Shown here: positions 10,228 through 19,316 of the stretch, in pieces
Layout: each line of letters begins with the position of its first letter
How positions within the stretch are numbered: the stretch's first letter is position 1
Assembly: GCF_002102185.1 (NCBI RefSeq)
Contig: NZ_LQOW01000025.1
Span: 62,001 to 126,000, forward strand
From: Mycobacterium fragae
GTDB taxonomy: Bacteria > Actinomycetota > Actinomycetes > Mycobacteriales > Mycobacteriaceae
Length of the DNA: 64,000 nt
Direction: 5' to 3'
Position numbers and translations under genes: made by a program
Notes under the pieces: model-generated
Database searches by the model: none
Told to the model about the DNA's origin: nothing
Seen by the model: the letters and a program-made list of their open reading frames with translations, nothing else

Positions 10228-11429
10228 CTGCACACGTCATCGAGGCCGGCCCGAATACGATCCGCCAATTGTGCTGCGGCGATGGCGAAGTCGCAGACGG
10301 CGAGGTGATCAGAGCCGCACTTGACGGTATCGACGATCCGGCAGTCCTGGTGGAGCTGCGTCCGGTCTCCGTCGATTCGCTGTGGCGCGAAGCACTGCGA
10401 TCGGTGCACAGCGGAAGGCCAGAGCTCGTGATCGTCGTCCACCCGTCGTGGTGGACGACGACGCGCGTCGACCGGGTCCGCACGGCCGCAGAGGTTCTCG
10501 CCGACGACGTCGAGATGCGACCCCGGTCGTGGCTGCTGGCTCGGGCCGCAGCGCCTCACCCGGCGGTGGTCGTGGAGATCGCCGACCAATTCGTGGTGGT
10601 GACCGGCGCAGCGGTAGTGGCCGAGCGTCGTAGTGATCCGCAGCGCACCGCCGAGGCAATCGTGCATGCGATTGTCGAAATGACAGCCGATGCCACAGCG
10701 GTGGTGGTAATCGATGCACCGGGCACAGTCGACGGGGCCGACGGTTTGGCGACCATGATCGCCGACGGAGTGCGAGCGTGCGATGCGATGAAGGTTGTGC
10801 TGGTCGACGATGCCGCGCTGAGAGAGCTTGGCGCAGCGGCCGTTCCGAGCGAGGACGCCGCTTGCGAGTCGCCGTCCACTGATGCGGCGGACGGTGGTCG
10901 TCGAGGCCACCGGATCATCGCAGTGGTGATCTTGTTGGTCACTGTGGTCCTCGCGGTCGGCGCATTGCGTCACCACGCCGTCGCTCCGGTCGAGCGGGCG
11001 CCGACGACGTTTCTGGTGGAAGGTCGGGTTGCCCTGGAGGTTCCGGCGCAATGGCCGATGCAGCGAGTGATCGCGGGACCTGGTTCGGCGCGGGTACAGG
11101 TCACCTCGCCGTCGGATCCGGAGGTCGCGCTGCACGTTACGCAATCTTGGGTTGCCGCAGCGACTTTGGACGACGCCGCCGAGTCGCTGAAGCAGGCGAT
11201 CGATGCCGAGCCGCCCGGCGTCTTCGTCGACTTCAACCCGGCCGGTCGCAGCGCAGGTCGCCCGGCGGTGACCTATCGGGAAGTCCGGGCCGCCCATGAC
11301 ATCCGCTGGACTGTGCTGCTAGACCGTGCGGTCCGGATCAGCATCGGATGTCAAAGCCGCCTCGGCCACGACGACGTCGTGCGCGATGTGTGTGAGCAAG
11401 CGGTGCGCTCGGCGCGCGCGCTTAGTTGA
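10224..11429 (+). CDS. Type VII secretion-associated membrane protein (Rv3446c-like)
   Basis: The 401-residue protein belongs to the type VII secretion-associated family found in ESX-4 loci (Rv3446c in M. tuberculosis). Residues 1-215 form a predicted cytosolic region with alternating hydrophobic strands, a single membrane helix follows at about 229-250 ([17 protein letters not shown]), and the C-terminal 150 residues should face outside. Its GTG overlaps the eccC4 stop by 4 bp. The molecular function is not established. It may stand in for the missing EccE, because no eccE4 gene is visible in this locus. That idea is inference. Confidence 0.85.
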   Translation: MTAHVIEAGPNTIRQLCCGDGEVADGEVIRAALDGIDDPAVLVELRPVSVDSLWREALRSVHSGRPELVIVVHPSWWTTTRVDRVRTAAEVLADDVEMRPRSWLLARAAAPHPAVVVEIADQFVVVTGAAVVAERRSDPQRTAEAIVHAIVEMTADATAVVVIDAPGTVDGADGLATMIADGVRACDAMKVVLVDDAALRELGAAAVPSEDAACESPSTDAADGGRRGHRIIAVVILLVTVVLAVGALRHHAVAPVERAPTTFLVEGRVALEVPAQWPMQRVIAGPGSARVQVTSPSDPEVALHVTQSWVAAATLDDAAESLKQAIDAEPPGVFVDFNPAGRSAGRPAVTYREVRAAHDIRWTVLLDRAVRISIGCQSRLGHDDVVRDVCEQAVRSARALS

Positions 11430-11486
11430 GTTATCGGTTGCCGAAGTGGTGGGAACCTGAGGGCGCCGGTCGCAGTCCTACATAAC

Positions 11487-11813
11487 ATGAGCGCACCTGC
11501 GGGCGGCAACACACTCAGTACCGACTTCGAGCTGATGCGCTCAGTCGCGGCAACTATCGATAACCGCAACGAGGAAATCCGAACAATGCTGCACGCGTTC
11601 ATCGGTCGGATGAGTAGTGTGCCGGCGTCGGTGTGGGGTGGGGCAGCGGCAGCGCGCTTCAAGGATGTGGTGGATCGGTGGAACGCCGAGTCGATGAAAC
11701 TGCACCGCGCCCTGCATGGCATCGCGGAGACAATTCGCCACAACGAGGCCGCGCTGCGGGAAGCGGCCGACAGCCACGCGCACCATATCGCCACCGCCGG
11801 CGGGAATCTGTGA
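11487..11813 (+). CDS. esxU: WXG100 ESX-4 substrate EsxU
   Basis: This 108-residue protein is the size of the WXG100 family and is predicted as a helical hairpin with the WxG turn in [15 protein letters not shown]. In M. tuberculosis EsxU pairs with EsxT, the neighbouring product, and they are the presumed ESX-4 substrates. The gene starts 57 bp after the T7SS-associated gene and 10 bp before esxT. It has no signal peptide, as expected for ESX export. Confidence 0.93.
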   Translation: MSAPAGGNTLSTDFELMRSVAATIDNRNEEIRTMLHAFIGRMSSVPASVWGGAAAARFKDVVDRWNAESMKLHRALHGIAETIRHNEAALREAADSHAHHIATAGGNL

Positions 11814-11823
11814 GGCGATAGCC

Positions 11824-12120
11824 ATGGACCCGTTGTTGTCGTACAACTTCGACGAGATCGAATGCTCCATTCGCCAGGAGATCCACACCACGTCTGGCCG
11901 CTTCAATGCCGCATTGCAGGAGCTGCGGTCTCAAGTCGCACCGCTGCGGGAAATGTGGACCCGGGAAGCCGCGAGTGCATACGGCGCCGAGCAACTGAGG
12001 TGGCATCAGGCGGCCACTGCGCTCAACGAAATTCTGGTCGACCTCGGAAATGCAGTGCGCGACGGCTCCGATGACGTCGCGGCCGCCGATCATCGGGCGG
12101 CCCGCGTGTGGACGCGATAG
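11824..12120 (+). CDS. esxT: WXG100-like ESX-4 substrate EsxT
   Basis: The 98-residue product matches EsxT (DPLLSYNFDEIE start, QEIHTTSGRFNAALQEL helix). The turn motif is MWTREAASAY, so the W is kept but the Gly of WxG is replaced; my recollection of M. tuberculosis EsxT is the same. EsxT is the heterodimer partner of EsxU. The start at 11824 follows the esxU stop after 10 bp. The ESX-4 operon appears to end here, because a perfect 16-bp hairpin follows within 25 bp. Confidence 0.92.
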   Translation: MDPLLSYNFDEIECSIRQEIHTTSGRFNAALQELRSQVAPLREMWTREAASAYGAEQLRWHQAATALNEILVDLGNAVRDGSDDVAAADHRAARVWTR

Positions 12121-12142
12121 CGATGGCAATCGCCTAGAGACT

Positions 12143-12185
12143 CTGCGCGGTCCCAACGTAGGGGAGAGACGTTGGGACCGCGCAG
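12143..12185 (+). terminator. Perfect 16-bp inverted repeat downstream of esxT
   Basis: The arms at 12143-12158 and 12170-12185 are exact reverse complements (CTGCGCGGTCCCAACG and its complement) around an 11-nt loop. No T-tract follows. It sits 22 bp after the esxT stop and is well placed to end the ESX-4 transcript as a hairpin-only terminator, which is common in mycobacteria. Confidence 0.7.
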
Positions 12186-12294
12186 TCATAGCCGGACACC
12201 CGCGAGCCGGCGGCGCGGACAATGACTAGTTCGAGTTGGCTGCGGCCGCCGGGCACCGAGCTGAGATTTGTAATACAATCGTAGTACACTCAAG

Positions 12295-12570
12295 GTGACG
12301 GTCGACTGGAGGGGGCGGCTACATCGCCACAAAACACCAGGTCACACCGACGCAGGCCGACGAAGCGCTCAATGACCCCGACCGGCTTGTCCTCGATCCA
12401 GACCCGCGAGCCGCTCCGGTGTCGGTGTACGCACCATCGGCTACTGCGCTAGTCGGGATGAGCTGCTCAGCGTCATCACTGTCGAGGAGGGCGGCGTCAT
12501 CTTCGGAGTCAACGCCTGGCCGTCAAATCCAAGGGACCAACGCAAATATCGGGAAGGAGGCCTCCAATGA
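12295..12570 (+). pseudogene. Frameshifted toxin gene of a toxin-antitoxin pair
   Basis: Pieces of one protein lie in two frames. A GTG at 12295 opens VTVDWRG but hits TGA at 12373. The following stretch reads IATKHQVTPTQADEALND up to about 12405 in the next frame. From about 12406 the first frame resumes with ASRSGVGVRTIGYCASRDE and ends NAWPSNPRDQRKYREGG, with TGA at 12568 overlapping the antitoxin ATG. This C-terminus resembles a small actinobacterial toxin family that partners RHH antitoxins (recognised from memory). Two compensating single-base changes, near the G-run at 12311 and near 12404, would restore one continuous gene. The toxin therefore looks inactive, unless the indels are sequencing errors. 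Confidence 0.7.
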
Positions 12571-12950
12571 GCAAGCGCAAGCTCGAAGAAGCAATCACCG
12601 AGGCCGACGAAATCGAAGCCGCCGAAGACCATCAAAACGACCGACCGCTGCCGCCTCACGTCAAGGTCAGTCGGCCAGGTCGCGCTCGCAGCAAGGTGCT
12701 GCAGGTCCGCCTCAACCCCGACGAGTTTGAAGCGCTGGAACGCATCGCCGAACGTCGCCAACTCCCGGTGTCCACGATTGCCCGTGGGCAGTTGCTGCAG
12801 CTCATCACCGCCGATGAGCCCGCTGGGAACCTCAGCCTCCTGCGGGCGGCCCTCGGGAATCTTGACCGCGCACGGGAGGCCGTCGCGGAGTTGGCTGAGG
12901 CCGAGGTGCGGCCACGGGCGCGACGGATCAAGTCGGCGCTGCCAAGATGA
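12567..12950 (+). CDS. CopG/ribbon-helix-helix antitoxin
   Basis: The 127-residue protein has an acidic, flexible N-terminus (residues 1-40) and a ribbon-helix-helix DNA-binding core at about 45-75 (SKVLQVRLNPDEFEALERI, then a helix ending TIARGQLLQLI). Such proteins neutralise a partner toxin and repress their own operon. The ATG overlaps the stop of the upstream toxin relic by ATGA and has a GGAGG site just before it. The antitoxin frame is intact although the toxin is broken, an orphan state that is stable in evolution. Confidence 0.82.
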   Translation: MSKRKLEEAITEADEIEAAEDHQNDRPLPPHVKVSRPGRARSKVLQVRLNPDEFEALERIAERRQLPVSTIARGQLLQLITADEPAGNLSLLRAALGNLDRAREAVAELAEAEVRPRARRIKSALPR

Positions 12951-13155
12951 TGGGATTCGATGTTCGGCGGGATCCCTTCCGGAGCCAATGCGGCGTTTTG
13001 ACCTGCGTGGATGACCCCCGGTAAGCTGCACCGTTGGCGTGCGGTACGCAGGGACTCGGGTCAATGTCGGTCGCCGAGACACTCCCGTGCCGTGGACGCC
13101 CTGACCGGCACCCGGGTCACACCGGGATTCAACCCGAGAGAAGAAGGTAAGCGCT

Positions 13156-13599
13156 GTGCCTACATACGCGCCGAAGGCGGGTGACACCACGCGGGCGTGG
13201 TACGTCATCGACGCCACGGACGTGGTGCTCGGCCGCCTCGCCGTCGCGGCAGCCAACCTGCTGCGCGGCAAGCACAAGCCGACATTCACCCCCAACGTCG
13301 ACGGCGGCGACTTCGTCGTCATCGTCAACGCCGACAAAGTCGCCATCAGCGGCGACAAACTGCAAAACAAGCTGGCCTACCGCCACTCGGGTTATCCCGG
13401 CGGTCTACGCAAGCGCACGATCGGTGACCTGATGCAAAAGCATCCGGACCGCGTCGTCGAGAAGGCCATCGTCGGGATGCTCCCGAAGAACAAGCTCGGC
13501 CGCCAGATCAAGCGCAAGCTGCGCGTCTACGCCGGTCCGGAGCACCCGCACACCGCCCAGCAGCCGGTTCCGTTCGAGATCAAGCAGGTGACCCAATGA
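13156..13599 (+). CDS. rplM: 50S ribosomal protein L13
   Basis: The 147-residue product is a standard bacterial L13 ([20 protein letters not shown] core, [23 protein letters not shown]). It assembles early on the large subunit. The GTG start at 13156 follows an AGAAGAAGG ribosome site. The gene is the first of the rplM-rpsI operon and overlaps rpsI by 4 bp. The 205 bp before it hold the promoter and leader; I see no clear structured autoregulatory element there. Confidence 0.98.
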   Translation: MPTYAPKAGDTTRAWYVIDATDVVLGRLAVAAANLLRGKHKPTFTPNVDGGDFVVIVNADKVAISGDKLQNKLAYRHSGYPGGLRKRTIGDLMQKHPDRVVEKAIVGMLPKNKLGRQIKRKLRVYAGPEHPHTAQQPVPFEIKQVTQ

Positions 13600-14114
13600 C
13601 AGAAGCGGCAGGCACCGAGACCGCCGAAGAGACCACCGAAGCACCCGTCGAGGAGACCGGCGACACGGCGGCCAGCGAGACCTCCGCCGCGCCGACGTCG
13701 CGCAAGCGTTCCGATTCCTTCGTGATCGAGCGCCCGATCCAGACGGTCGGGCGTCGCAAGGAGGCCGTGGTGCGGGTGCGCCTGGTTCCCGGTAGCGGCA
13801 AGTTCGACCTCGACGGCCGCAGCTTGGAGGATTACTTCCCGAACAAGGTGCACCAGCAGCTCATCAAGGCGCCGCTGGTGACCGTCGACCGGGTGGAGAG
13901 CTTCGACATCTATGCGCACCTCGACGGTGGCGGCCCGTCCGGCCAGGCCGGCGCACTGCGCCTGGCCATCGCCAGGGCATTGATCCTGGTCACGCCCGAG
14001 GACCGGCCCGCGCTGAAGAAGGCCGGCTTCCTGACCCGCGACCCGCGCTCCACCGAGCGCAAGAAGTACGGCCTGAAGAAGGCCCGCAAGGCGCCGCAGT
14101 ACAGCAAGCGCTGA
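13596..14114 (+). CDS. rpsI: 30S ribosomal protein S9
   Basis: The 172-residue protein has a roughly 45-residue Glu/Thr/Ala-rich N-terminal extension, seen in mycobacterial S9, then the conserved S9 domain ([34 protein letters not shown]) and the basic terminus [12 protein letters not shown] that reaches the P-site tRNA. It overlaps rplM by ATGA, which indicates coupled translation. Confidence 0.98.
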   Translation: MTEAAGTETAEETTEAPVEETGDTAASETSAAPTSRKRSDSFVIERPIQTVGRRKEAVVRVRLVPGSGKFDLDGRSLEDYFPNKVHQQLIKAPLVTVDRVESFDIYAHLDGGGPSGQAGALRLAIARALILVTPEDRPALKKAGFLTRDPRSTERKKYGLKKARKAPQYSKR

Positions 14115-14134
14115 TCGGCGATCACTTTCCGGCC

Positions 14135-14194
14135 GCGAGCGTGCATCGTTGTACGCATTTTTCGGCGTGTCGCCGTACAAACACGCACGCTCGC
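14135..14194. repeat. Intergenic palindrome, family with conserved loop (copy 1)
   Basis: Arms 14135-14155 and 14174-14194 pair at 18 of 21 positions. The loop contains CGGCGTGTCG directly before the distal arm. The element lies between rpsI and glmM and may act as a terminator or be a small dispersed repeat. Two other copies with different arms but a similar loop are at 21551 and 28119. Confidence 0.7.
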
Positions 14195-14244
14195 GCCAAA
14201 AAGTGGGTATGTACCAGGCCGTCAATTGTGAGAGGTTTGTCCGC

Positions 14245-15582
14245 ATGGGTCGACTGTTCGGCACCGACGGCGTCCGCGGAGTCGCCAATCGAGAGCTCAC
14301 CGGTGAGCTCGCGCTGGCCTTGGGCGCCGCCGCCGCCCGGCAACTGAGCACCCCGGACGGGCCCCGGCGCCGCGTCGCGGTGGTTGGCCGCGATCCGCGC
14401 GCCAGCGGCGAGATGCTGGAAGCTGCGGTGATCGCCGGGCTGACCAGCGAAGGCGTCGACGCGCTGCGGGCAGGCGTGCTGCCGACGCCGGCGGTGGCCT
14501 ATCTGACCAGCGCCTACGACGCCGACTTCGGGGTGATGATCTCGGCGTCGCACAACCCGATGCCCGACAACGGCATCAAAATCTTCGGGCCGGGCGGGCA
14601 CAAACTCGACGATGCCACGGAAGACCAGATCGAGGACTTGGTCGCGGCCGGACCGGGGCTGCGTCCCGTCGGCACGGGCCTCGGACGCGTGATCGACGCC
14701 GAGGACGCGCTGGAACGCTACCTGCGCCACCTCGACAAGGCCGCCACCGCCGCCCTGGACGGGCTGACCGTCGTCGTCGACTGTGCGCACGGCGCCGCGT
14801 CGGTGGCCGCACCAAGCGCCTATCGCGCCGCCGGTGCGCGCGTCATCGCCATCAACGCAGAACCCAACGGGCTGAACATCAACGACCGCTGCGGGTCGAC
14901 CCACCTGGATGCACTGCGCTCGGCGGTGCTGGCCCACGGCGCCGACCTCGGCCTGGCGCACGACGGCGACGCCGACCGGTGCCTGGCGATCGATGCCGCC
15001 GGTGAGGTCGTCGACGGCGATGCGATCATGGTGATCCTGGCGCTGGCGATGCAGGAAGCCGGCGAACTGGTCTCCAACACGTTGGTGGCCACCGTGATGA
15101 GCAACCTTGGCCTGCACCTGGCGATGCGCTCGGCCGGTGTCGCCGTTCGCACCACCGGCGTCGGCGACCGCTACGTGCTGGAGGAGCTGCGCTCTGGCGA
15201 CTACCGACTCGGTGGCGAACAATCCGGGCACATCGTGATGCCGGCGCTGGCCACCACCGGCGATGGCATTCTCACCGGCCTGCGGCTGATGTCGCGCATG
15301 GCGCAAACCGGCTCGTCGCTGGCCGACCTGGCGTCCGCGATGCACACCTTGCCGCAGGTGCTGATCAACGTCGGAGTCGCCGACAAGGCCGCCGCCGTCG
15401 CCGCGCCCGCGGTTCGCACCGCGGTCCAGCAGACTGAGGACGAGCTCGGCGATACCGGACGAATCCTGTTGCGGCCCTCGGGAACCGAACAGTTGATTCG
15501 CGTCATGGTGGAAGCGGCCGACGAGGACATCGCCCGCCGGCTGGCCACCCGGGTCGCGGAGACGGTGCGCGCTCAGCAGTAG
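14245..15582 (+). CDS. glmM: Phosphoglucosamine mutase GlmM (MrsA)
   Basis: GlmM converts glucosamine-6-phosphate to glucosamine-1-phosphate on the path to UDP-GlcNAc and peptidoglycan. The 445-residue protein starts [12 protein letters not shown]. It has the phosphoserine loop [10 protein letters not shown] (Ser102), the Mg-binding DGDADRC loop, the sugar-binding GEQSGHI motif and the phosphate-binding [12 protein letters not shown] motif near the end. I prefer the ATG at 14245 over an upstream in-frame ATG at 14149, because the latter lies inside the palindrome and adds no family sequence. GlmS, the preceding enzyme, is encoded 4 kb downstream. Confidence 0.97.
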   Translation: MGRLFGTDGVRGVANRELTGELALALGAAAARQLSTPDGPRRRVAVVGRDPRASGEMLEAAVIAGLTSEGVDALRAGVLPTPAVAYLTSAYDADFGVMISASHNPMPDNGIKIFGPGGHKLDDATEDQIEDLVAAGPGLRPVGTGLGRVIDAEDALERYLRHLDKAATAALDGLTVVVDCAHGAASVAAPSAYRAAGARVIAINAEPNGLNINDRCGSTHLDALRSAVLAHGADLGLAHDGDADRCLAIDAAGEVVDGDAIMVILALAMQEAGELVSNTLVATVMSNLGLHLAMRSAGVAVRTTGVGDRYVLEELRSGDYRLGGEQSGHIVMPALATTGDGILTGLRLMSRMAQTGSSLADLASAMHTLPQVLINVGVADKAAAVAAPAVRTAVQQTEDELGDTGRILLRPSGTEQLIRVMVEAADEDIARRLATRVAETVRAQQ

Positions 15583-15618
15583 TGGAACCTGGACGCGGCC
15601 TGATGCGTCAAAGCCGGT

Positions 15619-15921
15619 ATGGGACAACGAGATGCGTTCGTCGATGCCGCGTCGGTGCGGGCGGTCGCGCGTCGGTTCGACGGCACCGCGGATCTCATCG
15701 ACAGTGCGGCGCGCATCCAGTTGCGGAGGTTGGCCTTCGACGGCGCCACCGCCGGGCAGGCGCACGCCGCGCACGGTGATGCGCTGCGGCTCGCGCTGGA
15801 TCGGCTGAGCCAGGAGCTTGCGCAGTGGGCACGGGCAACCGCGGAAATTGCCACCGCGCTGCGGGGCGGCGCCGAGCACTACGCCGAGGCCGACCTGAGC
15901 GCGGCGGCGCGGATCGGCTGA
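15619..15921 (+). CDS. Small EspC/WXG-like helical protein (Rv3440c position)
   Basis: The 100-residue product is Ala-rich and predicted entirely helical, with no signal peptide and no cysteines. Its size and pattern resemble the DUF2580/EspC class of excreted mycobacterial proteins, but it has no clear WxG turn. The next gene starts 3 bp after its stop and encodes a larger protein with a WXG-like segment, so the two may be a secreted pair or chaperone and substrate. Function is unknown. Confidence 0.75.
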   Translation: MGQRDAFVDAASVRAVARRFDGTADLIDSAARIQLRRLAFDGATAGQAHAAHGDALRLALDRLSQELAQWARATAEIATALRGGAEHYAEADLSAAARIG

Positions 15922-15924
15922 ATC

Positions 15925-17304
15925 ATGGCCGACCGGTTGGACGTCGCAGCACGGCTTGCGGAAGGTCGCCTCGCGGTTGAGCACACGCAGACCTACGTGC
16001 GTGCGTGTCACGTGCTCGACTATCAGCATCCCGACCTGACCGCGCACGATTCGCAGGTCTGCGACTGGTATGACACTGAGGCCGGACTCGACCTGCGAGT
16101 GCTCGACCACGACACCGCCGAGCTTTGGGCCGCGGTCAACGCGATCGACGAGGCGCTGAACGTGCAGCGCACGCAGTTGGACGAACTCGCGGCGGCCTGG
16201 CGAGGCCCGAGTGCCGACTCCGCGACGCGGTTTCTGCGGCGCCATTGCGACACCGCTGCCACAGTCGCCGCGCATGTCCGCACGGCCGCCGAGCGTTGCG
16301 GGGCGCTGCGGGACGAGCTGTGGCAACTGATCGACGGCAAGGCTGCGACGGCCATCGCGATCGACGATCGCAGGGTCGCGGAGCGCTCGGCCTGGCTGGC
16401 CGCCGCGCACACGGTGACCACCGGAGCCGGCGATGCGTCGGCCGAAGAGCTGGTTCGCCGACAGGTTAATCCATATGTAGACAATGACATTCGCGTTGAC
16501 TGGCTCACCGCCATGCGTTCAACGATGGCGTCGGTTGCGGCGGCCTACGAGGGGGCCACCGGTGCCCTGACGCACGTAGCCGAGGCATGTTTCGAGCTTC
16601 CGGGTGAGTTGGGGCCGAGTTGGCAGCCGGTGGTCGACGAGCCGGTCGCGGACTCGGCGCCTCTCGACGCGGCGCCTGCTGTGTCCACGATGCCCGCAGC
16701 CGTGTCGGCCCCGCCACCCCCGACAACCGTTGCACCGCCGACACTTCCGGCCGACCCGCTCGCGGCGTTGCCGCCCGTGCCGCCGGAACTTGCGGCGCCG
16801 CTTGGCGATGCTGCCGGTTTGTCCACCGGCGCAGGCACTCTCGGCGGCTCGGGCGGCCTGGGCGGTCTGGCCGGCAATATCGGTGGAGTCGTCGGCAAGA
16901 TCGTCGACGGTATCGGAGGTCTGATCGGTTCGCTGGCGGACGGGTTCGGCGATCTGGCCGGGGATCCGCTCGACGCCGACGAAGCCGACGAACCTGACGA
17001 ACTCGACGACAAGGACGTCGAGCCTGACGGGAAAGACGACGAGCCCGACGAAGCCGACGATGCCGAGGCGGATGACGCCACTTCCGAAACGGACGACGAG
17101 AATTCTCCGCCGGCAGACGATGCCGCCGACGAGCCGGCGGCCCAGGAGGCCATACCGCCACCGCCGGACCCGCCACCGCCCGCCGAGCCTGTGCCCGTCG
17201 AGCCACCGGCCGCCGACCCGTCGGCGTCCACGCCCGAACCAGCGGCCGAGGGATCGACTCCCTGTGAGATCGCCGCGGAGGAACTGCCCCAGGCTGGGCA
17301 GTGA
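15925..17304 (+). CDS. WXG-like protein with long acidic Pro/Asp tail (Rv3439c position)
   Basis: The 459-residue protein has three parts. Residues 1-230 are helical and include a WXG100-like turn (LAAAWRGPSADSATRF, about 95). Residues about 235-350 are rich in Pro and Ala, then Gly, with GGLGGLAGNIGGVVGKIVDG-type repeats. Residues about 352-459 are dominated by Asp/Glu and then Pro (DEADEPDELDDKD-type repeats, PPPPDPPPP). No signal peptide is visible. The layout resembles large ESX substrates, and the gene is 3 bp after another EspC-like gene, so type VII export is a reasonable guess. Function unknown. Confidence 0.78.
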   Translation: MADRLDVAARLAEGRLAVEHTQTYVRACHVLDYQHPDLTAHDSQVCDWYDTEAGLDLRVLDHDTAELWAAVNAIDEALNVQRTQLDELAAAWRGPSADSATRFLRRHCDTAATVAAHVRTAAERCGALRDELWQLIDGKAATAIAIDDRRVAERSAWLAAAHTVTTGAGDASAEELVRRQVNPYVDNDIRVDWLTAMRSTMASVAAAYEGATGALTHVAEACFELPGELGPSWQPVVDEPVADSAPLDAAPAVSTMPAAVSAPPPPTTVAPPTLPADPLAALPPVPPELAAPLGDAAGLSTGAGTLGGSGGLGGLAGNIGGVVGKIVDGIGGLIGSLADGFGDLAGDPLDADEADEPDELDDKDVEPDGKDDEPDEADDAEADDATSETDDENSPPADDAADEPAAQEAIPPPPDPPPPAEPVPVEPPAADPSASTPEPAAEGSTPCEIAAEELPQAGQ

Positions 17305-17310
17305 CAAGGT

Positions 17311-18354
17311 TCAGCCGGGTAGCAGCCCGCGTAACTCCTCGACATGGCGCAGGGATTCACGGCGGTCGGTGCTCGCCGGCATCACCAACAGTGTTGTCAC
17401 ACCGGCGTCGGCGAAGGCCGCCACCCGCTCGGCCACGAATCCACGCGGGCCTATCAGCGAGATCGACCGCACCAGCTCGTCGGGCACCGCGGCGATCGCT
17501 TCGTCTTTGCGCCCGCTCAGATAGAGCTCCTGAATCCGGTCCGCCACTTCGCCGAACCCGTAGCGAGTCGCCAAATTGTGGTAGAAGTTGCGGCCTTTTG
17601 CGCCCATGCCGCCGATGTAGAGGCCCAGTTGCGGTTTCACCCACGCGAGCCGTTCCTCGACGTCGTCGCCGATCGCCAACGAGGCGCCGACCATCACATC
17701 CAGCGGGCCCAGCTCGGAATCGCGTTTGGCTTGCCCGGCTTCGAGCGCCTCGCCCCACACCGACCGGGCCTTCTCCGGATAGAAGAAAACCGGCTGCCAG
17801 CCCTCGGCGATCTCCGCCGTCAGCTCGACGTTCTTGGGCCCCAGTGCCGCGATCGATATCGGAATTCGTTCCCGCACTGGGTGATTGATGAGCTGCAACG
17901 GCTTACCCAAACCGGTGCCGCGATCGGCCGGTAGCGGAAGCTGGTAGTGCTTGCCGGTGTAGTTGACTCGCTCGCGGCGCCACACCTGCCGGCAGATGTC
18001 GACCACCTCGCGGGTGCGGCCCAGCGGGGCGTCGAACGGAACACCGTGGAATCCCTCCACGACCTGCGGGCCCGAGGTGCCGATCCCCAGCTGGAATCGG
18101 CCGTCGGACACGTAGTCGAGGCCGGCGGCCGTCATGGCCAGCAGCGACGGGGTGCGGGTGTAGATCGGAAACACGCCCGAGCCCAGCTGGATGGTGCTGG
18201 TCTTGGCGGCCAAATAGCCGAGCTGGCTGACCGCGTCGTAGGAATACGCCTCGGCGACCAGCGCGATATCGACGCCGACCTTCTCAAGCTCGACCACGTG
18301 GTCGGCGGCCTCCTTGAAGCCGCCGGAGTAGTTCAGCGAGATCCCGATTCTCAT
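17311..18354 (-). CDS. LLM-class F420-dependent oxidoreductase
   Basis: The 347-residue protein is a TIM-barrel luciferase-like monooxygenase/oxidoreductase of the mycobacterial F420 type (start MRIGISLNYSGG, core IQLGSGVFPIYTRTPSLLAMTA, then GRFQLGIGTSGPQVVEGFHG). Such enzymes use F420 or FMN to reduce or oxidise a range of substrates; the substrate here is unknown. It is convergent with the WXG-like gene, with only 6 bp between. Just upstream of its start lies the short palindrome CCAACCGGTTGG (about 18369-18380), a possible operator. Confidence 0.9.
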   Translation of the reverse strand: MRIGISLNYSGGFKEAADHVVELEKVGVDIALVAEAYSYDAVSQLGYLAAKTSTIQLGSGVFPIYTRTPSLLAMTAAGLDYVSDGRFQLGIGTSGPQVVEGFHGVPFDAPLGRTREVVDICRQVWRRERVNYTGKHYQLPLPADRGTGLGKPLQLINHPVRERIPISIAALGPKNVELTAEIAEGWQPVFFYPEKARSVWGEALEAGQAKRDSELGPLDVMVGASLAIGDDVEERLAWVKPQLGLYIGGMGAKGRNFYHNLATRYGFGEVADRIQELYLSGRKDEAIAAVPDELVRSISLIGPRGFVAERVAAFADAGVTTLLVMPASTDRRESLRHVEELRGLLPG

Positions 18355-18391
18355 TGCGACTTTATAGCACCCAACCGGTTGGTTGGTTCGA

Positions 18392-19234
18392 TCAGCCCTT
18401 GAGCATCGCGACGATCTTTTCTTCCGGCGTCATCGCCGCGGCCTCAGGGTCCAAGGCCTCCGTCTTGGGCAGCTGCGCGTCCGGATCGGCGAATTCGCGG
18501 TAGGCCTTGTCGCCGCCCAGCGCGTAGAGCAGGTAGCCGGTCAGCAGCGCACGAACGGCCTTGTGTGTCTTGCGGTTTGCCCCGGGCAGCCCGAACACCT
18601 TCGCCAATCGCCGGCCCTCGACGAGGCCGCCGGGCTGGGCCTTGCTGATCACCCGCAGAGTCGCCGCATCCCAGGCCTGCCAAAGCCCGATGGCGTTGGA
18701 ACGCAACGCTTTAGCATCCCCAGGGGCGCCGAACACCACACCGGGGACGCCGAGGGTTGCGGCCGGTTCCTCGGCCGGCGGATTGGTGACTGCCGGGAAA
18801 ATCGCCGCCACCGCCTTGGGCTTGACCGGCATCCCGGCCGCCGCGAACACCGCGGCCGACCCGCCGAATCCGTGGCCGGCCAGGCCGAGTTTGTCGGGGT
18901 GGACGCTGATCTTGCCCGGTCCCAGCCGCACTCCCGCGGCGATGTCCAGGGCGGTGCCCATATCGAAGGCCAGGTTCAACACCGACGGCGCCAGCCGCCG
19001 CTCGGTGTCGGGAGCCGCCGCGACGATGCCCCACGACGCCAGATGTTCCAGCAGCCGCGAATAGCGTTCGACGCCCGTGAGCCAGTCGTGGCCGAAGGCC
19101 ACGGCGGGCAGATTCAGCCCCGCTTCGGGGGTATAGACGACGCCGGGTAGGCCGGCAAAGGCCAAGTCGCCGCGCAGAACGCGGTGTGGCCCCCGTCGGG
19201 TGAGCGCGGCGAAAAGCTTTTTGGTGCTTGCCAC
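18392..19234 (-). CDS. Alpha/beta-hydrolase fold protein lacking the usual nucleophile Ser (Rv3438-like)
   Basis: The 280-residue product resembles the dienelactone-hydrolase/PAF-acetylhydrolase group in layout (FAGLPGVVYTPEAG, FGHDWLTG, then LGLAGHGFGGSAAVF). The expected nucleophile elbow G-x-S-x-G reads GHGFGG, so the Ser position is Gly. My recollection of the M. tuberculosis protein has the same change, so this is probably a family trait and the protein may be non-catalytic or use another residue. It lies 37 bp upstream of the F420-type oxidoreductase on the same strand. Function unknown. Confidence 0.82.
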   Translation of the reverse strand: MASTKKLFAALTRRGPHRVLRGDLAFAGLPGVVYTPEAGLNLPAVAFGHDWLTGVERYSRLLEHLASWGIVAAAPDTERRLAPSVLNLAFDMGTALDIAAGVRLGPGKISVHPDKLGLAGHGFGGSAAVFAAAGMPVKPKAVAAIFPAVTNPPAEEPAATLGVPGVVFGAPGDAKALRSNAIGLWQAWDAATLRVISKAQPGGLVEGRRLAKVFGLPGANRKTHKAVRALLTGYLLYALGGDKAYREFADPDAQLPKTEALDPEAAAMTPEEKIVAMLKG

Positions 19235-19316
19235 GCGTTTGACGGTAGCGCACCGATGAAGCCTTTCCGCCTGCGTCTCAGGTTTGCGCGGACAGTGCTT
19301 TGGTCATCAGACACAC

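Noticed and set aside
14122..16410. 762-codon minus-strand frame opposite glmM
   Set aside because: It is the mirror of glmM and the small EspC-like gene. Composition is Arg/Gly/Val/His-rich with no recognisable domain.
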